From positions 37,433,139 through 37,497,138 of the forward strand of contig OY978530.1 of NCBI GenBank assembly GCA_963854835.1: a DNA stretch of 64,000 bases. Reading direction: 5' to 3'. Shown here piece after piece: positions 12,681 to 23,149 of the stretch (positions are counted from its first letter, which is position 1; every line of letters starts with the position of its first letter). The notes under the pieces were generated by a model. The model saw only the letters and a program-made list of their open reading frames with translations. It searched no databases and was not told the origin of the DNA. Position numbers and translations under genes: made by a program. This DNA is from Megamerina dolium. Its lineage: Eukaryota > Arthropoda > Insecta > Diptera > Megamerinidae.

Positions 12681-13081
12681 ACATGGATCGCTTTTAATAT
12701 AAATCTATTTTGAAACAAAACTTAAAAGCATCGGTTGATAAACTATGCCTTGGTGAGAGTTGGATCTTCCAACAGGATAGCGATCTAAAACATACCGCCC
12801 ACATCGTGAGGGACTGGCTGCTTTACTACGCTCCACGACAACTGTATTCACCTCCTCAAAGCCCAGACTTAAATATTATTGAACACGTTTGAGAGCTTTT
12901 GGAGCAGAAGATACGGAAACATCACATTACTAGCTTCTCTTTTAGTACCCTAGTACTAAAAGAGAAGCTGCAACAGTAATGGCAACAAATAACGGCCCTT
13001 GAAATCGAAAATTTAGTCGTTTCAATGCCCCGACGTTTGCAAGCAGTTATAGATGCTAGTGGAGGGTCAACCAAATATTAA
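12681..13081 (+). pseudogene. C-terminal fragment of Tc1 transposase
   Basis: The fragment holds the second catalytic Asp region (FQQDSDLKHTA) and the Glu motif (SPDLNIIEHV), spaced as in DD34E enzymes, and ends SMPRRLQAVIDASGGSTKY before a TAA at 13079. Stops are present: TAA near 12695, TGA at the Trp after the Glu motif, and TAA near 12977. A perfect palindrome interrupts the sequence at 12932-12969. The first catalytic Asp and the DNA-binding domain are deleted. Confidence 0.88.
12932..12969. repeat. Perfect 17-bp inverted repeat in transposase remnant
   Basis: Arms 12932-12948 and 12953-12969 are exact reverse complements separated by 4 bases. In the translation this inserts an FSFSTLVLKEK-type stretch not expected from the family, so it looks like a small inverted duplication. 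Confidence 0.9.
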
Positions 13082-13270
13082 ACGACGACTTATTTTAACT
13101 TTTAGTGCCTTATCAAAGTATTTCCTTTTGATTTTCAAATCGTACGTAGACTAATAATAAAAATAATAAAAACATATTTAAAACAAAATTGCATCATTAC
13201 TTCTTTTTATTATGCTTTTGGACATGTCAGATAGCCGAAATGGTCGCCGTACGTAGACTTTTGTCGCTCA

Positions 13271-13466
<196 letters not shown>

Positions 13467-13470
13467 ATAT

Positions 13471-13906
13471 TGTAACGAGTATCGATAGTTGATTACTCAT
13501 CACTATTGTGGCTGACACTATTGGCAGCATCGAAACGAATGTCAACAAAAGAAATGAGCGATAACCAGAACAAGCCAACGAGAAAGGAAGAGAAGAATCT
13601 CGATAAAGGAAGATTCTGGGGTGTTGCCAACAGAGTATAAATAGAGCCAGTGTTGAGGAGGAAAATCAATCGAATTCCGAACGTGAATGCGCAAACATCT
13701 ATACAGAGGCAAAAGTTGCTAGTACATTAAAGTGTTATTGTAAATAGTTGATTATAAACAGAGTTGATTGTAAATAGAGTTTATTAAATAAATTGTTGCT
13801 GTATATAGTTGTATAAAATAAGTGTTGCAGTTATCATTAACAGAATCCAGTGATCGAACAAGGTAATTCAAATAGAATTAAACGTTCACAGAATAAAAAC
13901 GTAACA
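13471..13906 (+). repeat. Solo LTR of the SAP gypsy-type family
   Basis: A 436-bp LTR beginning TGTAACGAGTATCG and ending AAAAACGTAACA, in the opposite orientation to the element at 15635-19505 and highly similar to its LTRs. Perfect 4-bp target duplications ATAT flank it (13467-13470 and 13907-13910). No internal sequence remains, so it arose by recombination between two LTRs. The TATAAATA motif near 13636 is kept. Confidence 0.93.
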
Positions 13907-13910
13907 ATAT

Positions 13911-14438
13911 ATATACACTGTAGAGTTGAGATGGGGTTGCCGGTGGGCCGCTTATCGTTGGCTTCTTGCCGCTGTGTTTGTTGTTATTGTGGCTGGTGCT
14001 GTGGACAATATCATCTGCTACACACACACAGGATATTATATTGTATGCAAATAATTGAACCAATTTGTTGTACAATTGAAAAACACTTATATCGTTAATT
14101 GTAGTTTAATGAAATCTTTCATTTATTCACAATTTTAAATCACTCGATATAGGAAATAATGTAAATATAAATAAGAGGAGAAATATAGGAAAATAATATT
14201 AACAAAATTCGCGCACTGTCTTTTTGGGATGTAAAACGAGAATAATCATACAAAACGATAGAAAAAGAATATAGGAAAATTAAGAAGAAGAGACAGAGAG
14301 AGAGAGAGGGAGAGCGGCAAATAGAAACGAAACGTGATAAATCGACTGGGGTTGCCAACTCACTGAGTTATAATTTAAAATATAATAAAATAAATTAATA
14401 AATGGACAGTGCGCGACATCGGCAATCTGGCGTAGACA
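13911..14438. other. No gene; short (GA)n at 14288-14313
   Basis: A stretch without supported coding sequence. It has a short ACACAC run near 14020 and a purine-rich GAGA run at about 14288-14313. The origin is unknown. Confidence 0.4.
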
Positions 14439-14456
14439 TACACATATATATGTATA

Positions 14457-14524
<68 letters not shown>

Positions 14525-14561
14525 TATACATATATATACATATATATACATATATATATAC

Positions 14562-14638
<77 letters not shown>

Positions 14639-14639
14639 A
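14439..14639. repeat. (TA)n / (TACATA)n microsatellite
   Basis: About 200 bp of TA dinucleotides with CATA and GTATA variants, including a run of ACATATATAT units at 14515-14575. Confidence 0.95.
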
Positions 14640-14921
14640 GGAGATAATAACTAGAAGATTTTGATTTAAGTGGTTAATTCCTTTACTTAGATGCTTAATT
14701 CGACCTTTTTGCACTTAATTATTGTTACTCTAATATACTTTTGTATTAATACTGGAGGACTTCGTAAGAATCCCAATCTTTTACAATTGCTTACACGCTA
14801 GCACTTTACAACTTAGAAAAAGACTCTCTCTCTGACGACTGTAGTAGAGGTTTATATATAATTCTTAAATGTTGCTTATTACCTATAATCACCCATTCAA
14901 AATTCATACGAAATATATATA
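14640..14921. other. Spacer, nothing recognised
   Basis: AT-rich sequence between a microsatellite and a mariner fragment, with no gene or repeat family I can name. Confidence 0.4.
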
Positions 14922-15118
14922 CAAGGTGTGACAATTATGTATTAAGACTGCCTCTAGAAAATTTAAATTTAAACACAATATCTGCTAATTTTTCGGTATA
15001 TTTATTTCAAATATTCTTCTCCTGATTCAATACTCTTGTTACACAGATTTAATAGTGATTCAAACGCGTCTTCCAGCTCATTTTTCGGAATTGCCTCCAG
15101 TGCCCTCGTCGAAGCCCT
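14922..15118 (-). mobile_element. 3' fragment of a mariner transposon
   Basis: The left end starts CAAGGTGTGACAATTATG, matching the terminal repeat of the mariner at 25448-25977. The next ~190 bp match the reverse complement of its 3' end (transposase C-terminus and tail). The other end is lost near 15118. It lies immediately after a TATATA run. It is a truncated relic with no usable gene. Confidence 0.85.
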
Positions 15119-15634
15119 AACGATTGCTTGACCTACTAATTGAATTATGTATAATCGCATAATTCGCATTTTATGCATGAGGTATTTATTATTATTATTG
15201 TTTATTTATTTATTAAATTGATTCTACTCCATTTGTTTTATTTTATTTATAATTATGCTTACTGCAACGATTATGCAGTAATTAAGTCAACGAACCTCGC
15301 TAGTGTTTTTGTTTTTATTTTGGTACGTTTTATTTATTAAATATGCTTACTGCAATAATTATGCAGTAATCAAAGTCAACGCTCTTTACATTTTACTTTT
15401 AATTAGCAATAACCTCTTGCTCGTGTTTTCCGTATGGATGAATATAGGGTGACTTGTAAGCGTCATGAACCAAAATATGTTGCAATAGTTATGCGTCCAT
15501 ATTTTGACTCACACATCCCTCCCCCTTTTCAGTAAGAAAAAATTATCAAAATGATAGGTTGGTAGTAAATTAATTTACAAATTATTTCTATATTATTAGT
15601 GGTTAATTGCAATATATATCATGTGTGTTCATAT
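15119..15634. other. Spacer with a repeated small palindrome
   Basis: No gene recognised. An 8-bp-arm palindrome (TTACTGCA...TGCAGTAA) occurs at 15259-15281 and again at 15347-15369 within two diverged direct copies of about 88 bp. The ATAT at 15631-15634 is the target duplication of the LTR element that follows. Confidence 0.55.
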
Positions 15635-16072
15635 TGTTACGTTTTTATTCTGTGAACGTTTAATTCTATTTGAATTACCTTGTTCGATCACTGGATTCTG
15701 TTAATGATAACTGCAACACTTATTTTATACAACTATATACAGCAACAATTTATTTAATAATCTCTATTTACAATCAACACTGTTTACAATCAACTATTTA
15801 CTATAACACTTAAATGTACTTGCAACTTTTGCCTCTGTATCAATGTTTTCGCAATCACGTTCGGAAGTAGATTGATTGCCAATTCTCAACACTGGCTCTA
15901 TTTATACTCTGTTGGCAACACCCCAGAATCTTCCTTTATCGAGATTCTTCTCTTCCTTTCTCGTTGGCTTGTTCTGGTTATCGCTTATTTCTTTTTGTTG
16001 ACATTCGTTTCGATGCTGCCAATAGAGTCAGTCACAATAGTGATGAGTAATCAACTATCGATACTCGTTACA
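15635..16072 (-). repeat. 3' LTR of the SAP element
   Basis: 438 bp, starting TGTTACG and ending CGTTACA on the plus strand, identical by eye to 19068-19505. The element is on the minus strand, so this is its 3' LTR, with the polypurine tract at 16073-16085 beside it. Confidence 0.95.
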
Positions 16073-16085
16073 CTGCCCTCCTCTT
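16073..16085 (-). other. Polypurine tract (plus-strand primer) of the SAP element
   Basis: On the minus strand the bases read AAGAGGAGGGCAG directly before the 3' LTR, the expected place and composition for a polypurine tract. Confidence 0.85.
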
Positions 16086-16110
16086 AACCTTGTTCGTCCC
16101 GAACAAGTTT

Positions 16111-19038
16111 TTATACTTCCCCTCGATATGGCTCAAGTCGCTCCAAGTGCACTACTTTAAACTTTGCTCTTTTATTCCAGGCACGTTGAATGCGATACAC
16201 TACGTCATTTATCTTTGCTATAATCTCATATGGTCCTTCCCAATGAGTCTGTAGTTTAGGGGACAGGCCTTTCTTTCGTTGTGGATTATGAAGCATTACA
16301 AGCTCTCCTTCATAGAACCCTTTTGAATTTGCTTTCAAGTCATACCTGGCCTTCATCTTATCGCTTATCATCTGCGACCGCTCTCTGATGAACTGATGTA
16401 CTTCATCCAACTGTTCCCGCTTTTCGCTAGTATAATTTCCTTCGGTTGATCTCGTTGGTGTTACAACTCCAAATTTTAAATCAGCTGGCAGTCTTAACTC
16501 ATTTCCAAAAATTGCCATTGCCGGTGTAGTAGCCGTCGTATCATGTTGTGCGCATCGATATGCCATGAGGAACATTGGTATATGTACATCCCAGTCTCTT
16601 TGGTATTTATCTACGACTTTTCTCAAATATTCCTCCAAGGTACGGTTAAATCGTTCTACCATGTCATCAGATTGTGGATGCAAAGGTGTTGTACGAGTTT
16701 TGTATATACCCAGCATACGGAATATCTCTTGGAATACAACTGATTCGAAATTTCGACCTTGGTCTGAGTGTAATTCCATCGGTACACCAAAACGAGTAAT
16801 CCATTGGTTGACGAATACATCCGCAACTGTACTAGCTTCTTGATTTGGAATGGGGTATACTTCAGGCCATTTACTGAAGTAATCTATAACCACCAGAACA
16901 TACTTGTTTCCTGCGTTGCTTATTGGAAATGGTCCAGCTATGTCCATAGCAATTCGCTCAAATGGAGCACCCACGGTGTATTGATGCATCTTACCACGAC
17001 TTTTCTTAGTGGGACCTTTGGCCATTGCACATTGCTTACACTTCCGTATCCAATCAGCGACATGGTCATGGCATCCAACCCAATAAAATCGTTTCTTTAT
17101 TTTCTCGACGGTTTTGGTGATTCCCAAATGCCCTCCACTGGAGGCATTGTGATACTCAGCTATCACTTCATTTATTCTTGCCTTGGGTACCACTAGCAGA
17201 TCATAAGTGATTTTTCCATCTTCACTTTCCCATGTTCGGAATAAACATCCGTCTCGTAAGTGCAGGCTTTGCCACTGCGCCCAGTATGCCTTTGCTATTG
17301 GGCTCTCATTAGCCATTTCTTGCCAATCTGGACGTATGCCCTGCTCCTTGTGTTCCATAATCTTTGCGAGATCTGGGTCGTTCCGTTGATCTTCTTGAAC
17401 TCGTTCGGTTGTCCATGACTCTTCCGATAATACATTCGTAAGTCGTAGGTTAACAATGTGATTCTGGCTTCCTACCCGAGAACAATGTTTACTATCTACG
17501 GTGCAAGTACGATGATATGGAGTAACAGCTTTACCACGATGAATGACATCACGATCTTCCTTTCGTTGTCCTGGTGAATTCGATCTTTGTTGCTTGCGTC
17601 GTAGCCGACAATTACGCGCCATGTGTCCTCTTTGATCGCATATGAAGCACTTACCGGCAAATTTATTTTTGTGTTGATTCCTTGTTCTTCCTTTAGGCTT
17701 CATACTCGATTGATTGCAATCACGAGCTATATGCCCTCGTTTGTCGCAAATGAAGCACTTACCATTAAATTTGTTTTCACGTCGACCTGTTGTTCTTCCT
17801 TCAGGCTGCACTACTGATTTTACTGCCTGACACACTGCTTCAACCAGATGTGCTGTTTTCCCCTCTAGTTTGCGTACTCCTGGCACTGGTCGACACATGA
17901 AACTGGCGGCTTCAAACGTCAAGGCACTACTGACTGTTTCGGCATTAGTATTCCTTGGTGACATGACTAGGGCACGCTTTGTCTCTCCATCACGTATGCC
18001 ATCTATGAATGCCTCTATTTTTATTTTTTCGACGAACTCTTCCGAATTACCGGAGAACGCTAGATGACATAAGCGCTCAATATCGGAAGCGAATTCCTGA
18101 AGGCTCTCATTACTCCGTTGCACTCGCGATCTCAATTCCACTCGATGTAATTGACTCTTGTATTCATATCCATATTTTCGCTGGAGTGTGTCCATCAGTG
18201 ACTGATAGCTACCACGATCTTTCTCTGGAATCATCTGTAACACCTCGGAAGCATTACCTTTTAATGCGACTATTAAAGCAGCAGTCTTGTCGCTATCATC
18301 CCATTGATTCTTCGAAGCTGTTGTCTCGAATTGAAGCTTGAAGATATTGAATGGCGTGCTTCCGTCAAATGTTGGTGGCTTTAATTTGATTGTACTTGAA
18401 TCTCTAATCACTGATGTGGCTGGTCCATTTATTTTTAGTTGGTTGAGATCGTGCTGTAATTTCTCGAACTTATCTTCCAAGTCATCTACATGTTCCTTGA
18501 GATCCATGACTTTTTCATTAATGGTTCCGGAAATTTCCTGAAATCTAATCTCAATTCCTTTTTGTAGATTTTCGATGACGTGTTCTTGTCGAGCCGAACC
18601 TTCTTGAATTTCCATACGCAATTCAGCCGAATGTTCTTGAAGCTTGTAGTCAATTGTTTTCTGGAATTCTCCCATAGCGTTTTCTTGCCGTACCGAATGT
18701 TCTTGAAACTTGGAGTCAATGCGAGACGCATTTCCTTGAATTTCCGTACGCAATTCAGCCGAATGTTCTTGTAACTGTTGTTGTTGCTGCAGCATCATGG
18801 TTTTCATGAAATCCATGAGTTGACCACTCGAATCTATTTTGCTCTCTTCCTCAGCGTGCACAACTGCTTGTATATCGGCTTCCTCGAAGAACTCATGTTC
18901 TTCTACATTAATTCCCTTAGCCTCCATAGCTTGCCTCAGCCTCACCAGCAGTTCCGCCTTTGCACCTGATGACGATAGATTCATCTCTACCAACAGCTTT
19001 TTAAGCTGGTCCACTTTTAGTTGGTCAATTTTCACCAT
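16111..19038 (-). CDS. SAP-Gag-integrase fusion protein, 975 residues
   Basis: One uninterrupted frame. Residues about 8-40 form a SAP-type DNA-binding helix pair (LKKLLVEMNLSSSGAKAELL). Residues 65-205 are coiled coil with two LQEHSAELR repeats. Residues 215-380 resemble the Retrotrans_gag capsid domain. CCHC knuckles lie at 428-441 and 464-477. Around residues 515-540 the sequence jumps to the segment that normally precedes integrase (RPDWQEMANESPIAKAYW), followed by an HHCC zinc domain (630-670), the DDE core (Asp699, Asp759, Glu795; 35 residues between the last two) and a GPY/F end. Protease, RT and RNase H are missing in frame. All visible integrase catalytic residues are kept. The ATG at 19038 lies just inside the primer site and has no upstream rival. 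Confidence 0.93.
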   Translation of the reverse strand: MVKIDQLKVDQLKKLLVEMNLSSSGAKAELLVRLRQAMEAKGINVEEHEFFEEADIQAVVHAEEESKIDSSGQLMDFMKTMMLQQQQQLQEHSAELRTEIQGNASRIDSKFQEHSVRQENAMGEFQKTIDYKLQEHSAELRMEIQEGSARQEHVIENLQKGIEIRFQEISGTINEKVMDLKEHVDDLEDKFEKLQHDLNQLKINGPATSVIRDSSTIKLKPPTFDGSTPFNIFKLQFETTASKNQWDDSDKTAALIVALKGNASEVLQMIPEKDRGSYQSLMDTLQRKYGYEYKSQLHRVELRSRVQRSNESLQEFASDIERLCHLAFSGNSEEFVEKIKIEAFIDGIRDGETKRALVMSPRNTNAETVSSALTFEAASFMCRPVPGVRKLEGKTAHLVEAVCQAVKSVVQPEGRTTGRRENKFNGKCFICDKRGHIARDCNQSSMKPKGRTRNQHKNKFAGKCFICDQRGHMARNCRLRRKQQRSNSPGQRKEDRDVIHRGKAVTPYHRTCTVDSKHCSRVGSQNHIVNLRLTNVLSEESWTTERVQEDQRNDPDLAKIMEHKEQGIRPDWQEMANESPIAKAYWAQWQSLHLRDGCLFRTWESEDGKITYDLLVVPKARINEVIAEYHNASSGGHLGITKTVEKIKKRFYWVGCHDHVADWIRKCKQCAMAKGPTKKSRGKMHQYTVGAPFERIAMDIAGPFPISNAGNKYVLVVIDYFSKWPEVYPIPNQEASTVADVFVNQWITRFGVPMELHSDQGRNFESVVFQEIFRMLGIYKTRTTPLHPQSDDMVERFNRTLEEYLRKVVDKYQRDWDVHIPMFLMAYRCAQHDTTATTPAMAIFGNELRLPADLKFGVVTPTRSTEGNYTSEKREQLDEVHQFIRERSQMISDKMKARYDLKANSKGFYEGELVMLHNPQRKKGLSPKLQTHWEGPYEIIAKINDVVYRIQRAWNKRAKFKVVHLERLEPYRGEV

Positions 19039-19045
19039 CTTTACA

Positions 19046-19065
19046 GAATCCCACTTCTGACACCA
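19046..19065 (-). other. Primer binding site, tRNA-Leu type
   Basis: Plus-strand bases GAATCCCACTTCTGACACCA read like the 3' end of insect tRNA-Leu (recalled from the Drosophila gene) with CCA added. The minus strand beside the 5' LTR is therefore complementary to that tRNA. The site starts 2 bases from the LTR. Confidence 0.85.
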
Positions 19066-19067
19066 AT

Positions 19068-19505
19068 TGTTACGTTTTTATTCTGTGAACGTTTAATTCT
19101 ATTTGAATTACCTTGTTCGATCACTGGATTCTGTTAATGATAACTGCAACACTTATTTTATACAACTATATACAGCAACAATTTATTTAATAATCTCTAT
19201 TTACAATCAACACTGTTTACAATCAACTATTTACTATAACACTTAAATGTACTTGCAACTTTTGCCTCTGTATCAATGTTTTCGCAATCACGTTCGGAAG
19301 TAGATTGATTGCCAATTCTCAACACTGGCTCTATTTATACTCTGTTGGCAACACCCCAGAATCTTCCTTTATCGAGATTCTTCTCTTCCTTTCTCGTTGG
19401 CTTGTTCTGGTTATCGCTTATTTCTTTTTGTTGACATTCGTTTCGATGCTGCCAATAGAGTCAGTCACAATAGTGATGAGTAATCAACTATCGATACTCG
19501 TTACA
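19068..19505 (-). repeat. 5' LTR of the SAP element, with promoter
   Basis: Identical by eye to 15635-16072. In the sense direction it carries a TATAAATA box (minus strand of 19332-19339) and, about 150 bp further on, an AATAAA-type signal (19182-19187), a normal U3-R order. The solo LTRs keep both signals. Confidence 0.93.
19332..19339 (-). promoter_or_regulatory. TATA box in 5' LTR
   Basis: TATAAATA on the minus strand inside the U3 part of the 5' LTR, conserved in all four LTRs of the family in this window (also near 13636 and 36711 on the plus strand). Confidence 0.7.
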
Positions 19506-19509
19506 ATAT

Positions 19510-19830
19510 TATATAACTGAACGAATTTATATACCTAATTAGCTGCTACTGGCAATCTACCATTGTGAATGCTGGCTTCCTTGGTCTTCTGTTTTTGTTG
19601 AGTTGGCTTCTACTGCTTCACTTTGTTGAGTTGGATTCGATGTTGCTGTTGTTTGATTATTTACGTTCGATGTTGAAATTGTTCTACTGCTATTTGTGGT
19701 GGAATATAGCACGTTGCACTGCATTCTTTCATCTTTGTTTTTTCGAGTGTGAAGTTAACCATTGTTTCAATCGGTTGAGATGTAGGGGTAATTTTTTTCT
19801 CTATCTTTTTCACTACCCAGTATAAAAACG
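19510..19830. other. Spacer, nothing recognised
   Basis: T-rich sequence with no supported gene, lying between the SAP element and a MITE. Confidence 0.4.
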
Positions 19831-19833
19831 TTA

Positions 19834-20035
19834 TGCTGCAACTAGCCACCGACGTAGCGTACGTACGTACCGCCCGTACGTAAGAACATACAAAATTGCA
19901 TTGATTTTCTCCGCTACGAGCAACGTCTACGTCACCGTCATACGGTGGTGAGTTTTCGTTTACACGACATTCCCATAAGATAGGTCGTGTCAGCTGACAC
20001 GTTCTACGTTTTTACGTCGGTGGCTAGTTGCAGCA
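19834..20035. mobile_element. 202-bp MITE with 23-bp TIRs and TTA target duplication
   Basis: Perfect inverted ends (TGCTGCAACTAGCCACCGAC followed by GTA) at 19834-19856 and 20013-20035, flanked by TTA at 19831-19833 and 20036-20038. A 3-bp TTA duplication suggests a PIF/Harbinger-type origin. The interior is palindrome-rich (CGTACGTACGTAC; CACCGTCATACGGTG; GTCAGCTGAC) and has no ORF. Confidence 0.8.
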
Positions 20036-20038
20036 TTA

Positions 20039-21215
20039 CACATGAGTCTTGTATGAACACACTCTGTATTGTTGCTGGTATGCCAAACAGTAAAAGTATT
20101 TCATGACATTGGTGTTTAATTGGTTTATGTTTATTTAACGCTGTACCACTTGGTTTAGTAGAGGTTGGAATTTATGTTTCTTCTTGTTTCTTGTTTCTTC
20201 ATCTCGATTTGCTCATTGGTCTTTGTTAACATCGCTGTTTAAACCTTTTCCAGTCTATTTAAACCTTGTTGGACAAGTTGTCTTTCTACTGTATCATCGT
20301 TCTCCTATGTTCCAGGTAGCGATATTACCAGTAATATATTAATTATTTTCTTCAAGCTAAAACTGTTTTTGTTTGTTGTACATAATAATTCTAGTACATT
20401 CTCATATATCAGACTTTTGTTCTATTATTACTATTGCAATGCATTATTACTTTTAGCCAAACGTTTTTGTATACATACATATACAATGTGAGTTTTATAT
20501 ATTTATTTATTTTTCCTAAAATAATGAAAAGAAAACTATGACAATGGATCGATATTTTACACATAATTTAATAACAACGTTGCAATTTCCTTCTGCAATA
20601 TCAACTTTTCTGCACTATACGATTGTGCATATTTTCATCATAGACCGTGGAAGACGGAAAGGTAACCCGCTATGTTTATTCTCTAGTTACTTCTGAAAAT
20701 TTTGTCTCCTATTGTTATAGCTTATGTTGTATTTATTTCTATACTAACTCCAATTTGGTTGTTTAAAATGTGTTGATTCTATCTTTTTTCGTTATTATTA
20801 TATTTCGCGCGTGCATATGAGTATCCACACATCGAATTACAATTCAACGCGATGCATTGCAACAGATGTGGTTATACAAAATAATATGGCAACTTGTTCT
20901 GTTCAATGTCCTGAAGCTTAACTAATAGTTCTTTGTTTGTTAAACTGAAAATTCTTATTGTTGAAAATGTTTATAATTATCATAATGGTAATACTTTTCA
21001 CTATTTCGTCTGATTTTAATAGACGTCGTTACTAGACTGTGCGCATGTATGACTTCGTAAAGTGTAGTCCAGATGGGACTAAATATATTTTTCCTAGTCT
21101 GATTTCTCAATAATACTTTACCTCCTATTCTAGAAATTATAGTGTGGATCCCCTTATTGTACTGAAATTTCGCTGATTTTGTCGAAGTATGTACGATATT
21201 GTTGTGTACATGCTC
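20039..21215. other. Non-coding stretch, nothing recognised
   Basis: About 1.2 kb of AT-rich sequence with no supported ORF or repeat. It may include part of a long-decayed element related to the gypsy remains that follow. Confidence 0.4.
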
Positions 21216-23130
21216 CGTTGATGCTAATCACTGATCCCAATTAGACCCATCTTCTTTAACAAAACTAATAAGGTATTCTGCTAAAGGTCTTCCAAAGAAC
21301 CATTTGCTTGTGGATGATATGGTTCAATATGTAATTTTGTAACACCTAGAATCTTGCATGTGTCTGAAAACAATTTCGAAGTGAAATTCGTATGTCTTAT
21401 ATCATGCGATAACTTCGTTGAAAAACGCTTTTGTTACTGTGCCATCTTCCGCATCTGGTATAGTTACGCAAATAGAAAGTTCGGAAAAATCGTCTTGAAA
21501 TGTGAGAATATACTTGTTTCTAGATGTAGTCTCTGAAAGAATTCTAACCATATCCATAAATACCTTTTATAATGGCTTAGAAAGTGTATCTGTAAAGGTC
21601 ATTGGCATTTTCGTAAGACTCAAGCTTTTGTTAGTTTTAGATTTTTTATAAAATCCTCCTAAAGGCGAGTCATGGAAGTTACGAAGTACCATCAAGTAAG
21701 TAATTCCGCATTCTACTTTTCTTGATTTTCTGCGTTTCCATTTAATTCTAAATCATCATCGGAACTTTCTTCAGGTTCTTCTTGACTTTCAGTTTCTTCG
21801 ACTTTTTTCCTCGCCATAGATCGAGTCACAAACATTGTTATTTGTTGTTCGGCAGTGCAGCTTTGCTGAGCGCATCATCTTTCACGTTCCTCTGGCCTGG
21901 CTTATAGATTATTTCAAATCAAATACAAATATTTTATATCTGAAAAGTCCAAACGTGATGTCTGGTTTTTCAGATTTGCAATTCCTCGTAGGAGCTAGTT
22001 ATCGGTGACGATCTTGAATGATCTACCCAGCAGATAGGAGAACAAGTGCAGAATAGCCCACTTAAAGGACAAAAATTCTTCGTATAGAGCCTATTTTTGT
22101 GAATATAAAAAAATGTTTGTCGGCAACGCCCATATAACCGCGGGTCAAGGTCAAAGTACAAATTTGCTATCGAAATTACTCAATAATTTCGGAAAAGAAA
22201 GGTATTTTTTGTTCATATATAATAATTATAAGTATTTTGAATACTTTAGAAGTTACGATAAAGAAAGGAATTTGAAATTTGTTTTTCAAAAACTAATTTA
22301 ATTAAAATTAAATCGCCTGTTTGAAATATTCAAAGCTTTCTGACATTTTTTAGTCCATTTAAATTTCGCGTGTTTTTTGAGTAGTTTGTTACTTGGCAGT
22401 GTCATACCCGCCATATTTTCAGCGAATTTTCGGTAATAGTTTACTGAACCCAAAAATACCTGAGCGTCTTTCTTATATCTTGGAACACGAATATTTTCAA
22501 TACATTCTACTTCACCAGGATCTGGTAATGCTAATTCTTCAGTGACCTAGGTAAATTATCTCTTTTCGTAGAAACAGTATTTAGTTTTAAGTTATGTTTA
22601 CGTAAGGTTCTAACACTCTTCGTCAGCTTGTGCCAAATTCCGATCGTAGACAACAATGTCATCCAAATATACAAAATAATATATCCCTTGGGGTCCAATT
22701 AATAAGTGATTCATTAATCTTTAAAAAGTAGCAGTAAATTCATAATGTCCAACACCTGAACTAAAAGCTCAATTTTTCTTTGTCTGATTCTTCCATTAAC
22801 ACTTTATGATACCCACTAGCCAAATCAAGTGTAGTGAAATATCTACTAACAGATCAAATATTTCCTCGATACATGGAATTGGAAATACCTGTTTAATGAA
22901 ATCAGCAACTAGCCTTAATTTCTTTTTTCCATTGTTTGCCGCTTTCTTTGGAACTAAAATTATTGGAGAATTCTACGAAGAAGATCTGGAAATAATAATG
23001 TCGTCCTTTAGCATTTTATTCACTTTATTATTAATTTTCTCCTTATTTACCTCTGGTAATCTGTATTGTGTTTACTTGTTTTTACTGGTATGGCGGCATG
23101 CCTTAATCCAGGTGGGAAGTCTTATACGTA
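21216..23130 (-). pseudogene. Heavily decayed Ty3/gypsy pol (RT, RNase H, integrase)
   Basis: On the minus strand the pieces come in pol order. About 23130-22860 is the RT start (RLPEVNKEKINNKVNKMLKDDI, then SPIILVPKK and KLRLVADF). About 22690-22640 is the active site as YFVYLDDIVVY. About 22560-22390 is the RT thumb (PRYKKDAQVFLGSVNYYRKFAENMAG). About 22150-21930 is an RNase H remnant (GRSFKIVTDN). About 21560-21220 is integrase (SRNKYILTFQDDFSEL; GRPLAEYLISFVKEDGSNWDQ). Stops and frame changes are frequent. No LTRs were recognised. It resembles the 17.6/297/blastopia part of the superfamily, without finer assignment. Confidence 0.78.
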
Positions 23131-23149
23131 ACTCTTTTCAGATCTGAGA

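Larger units (their letters stand above)
15635..19505 (-). mobile_element. Complete-looking RT-less LTR element (SAP-Gag-integrase), Ty3/gypsy type
   Basis: Two 438-bp LTRs (15635-16072 and 19068-19505) look identical base for base, and 4-bp target duplications ATAT flank the insertion (15631-15634 and 19506-19509). The internal region is only about 3.0 kb and holds one open frame on the minus strand. A 20-nt primer binding site lies next to the 5' LTR (19046-19065) and a polypurine tract next to the 3' LTR (16073-16085). Everything needed in cis is present, but protease, RT and RNase H are absent. Identical LTRs imply a very recent insertion, so the enzymes were probably supplied in trans. 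Confidence 0.95.

Noticed and set aside
16543..19060. Many plus-strand ORFs of 60-130 codons
   Set aside because: They are antisense shadows of the 975-residue SAP-Gag-integrase frame; no motif or start context supports them.
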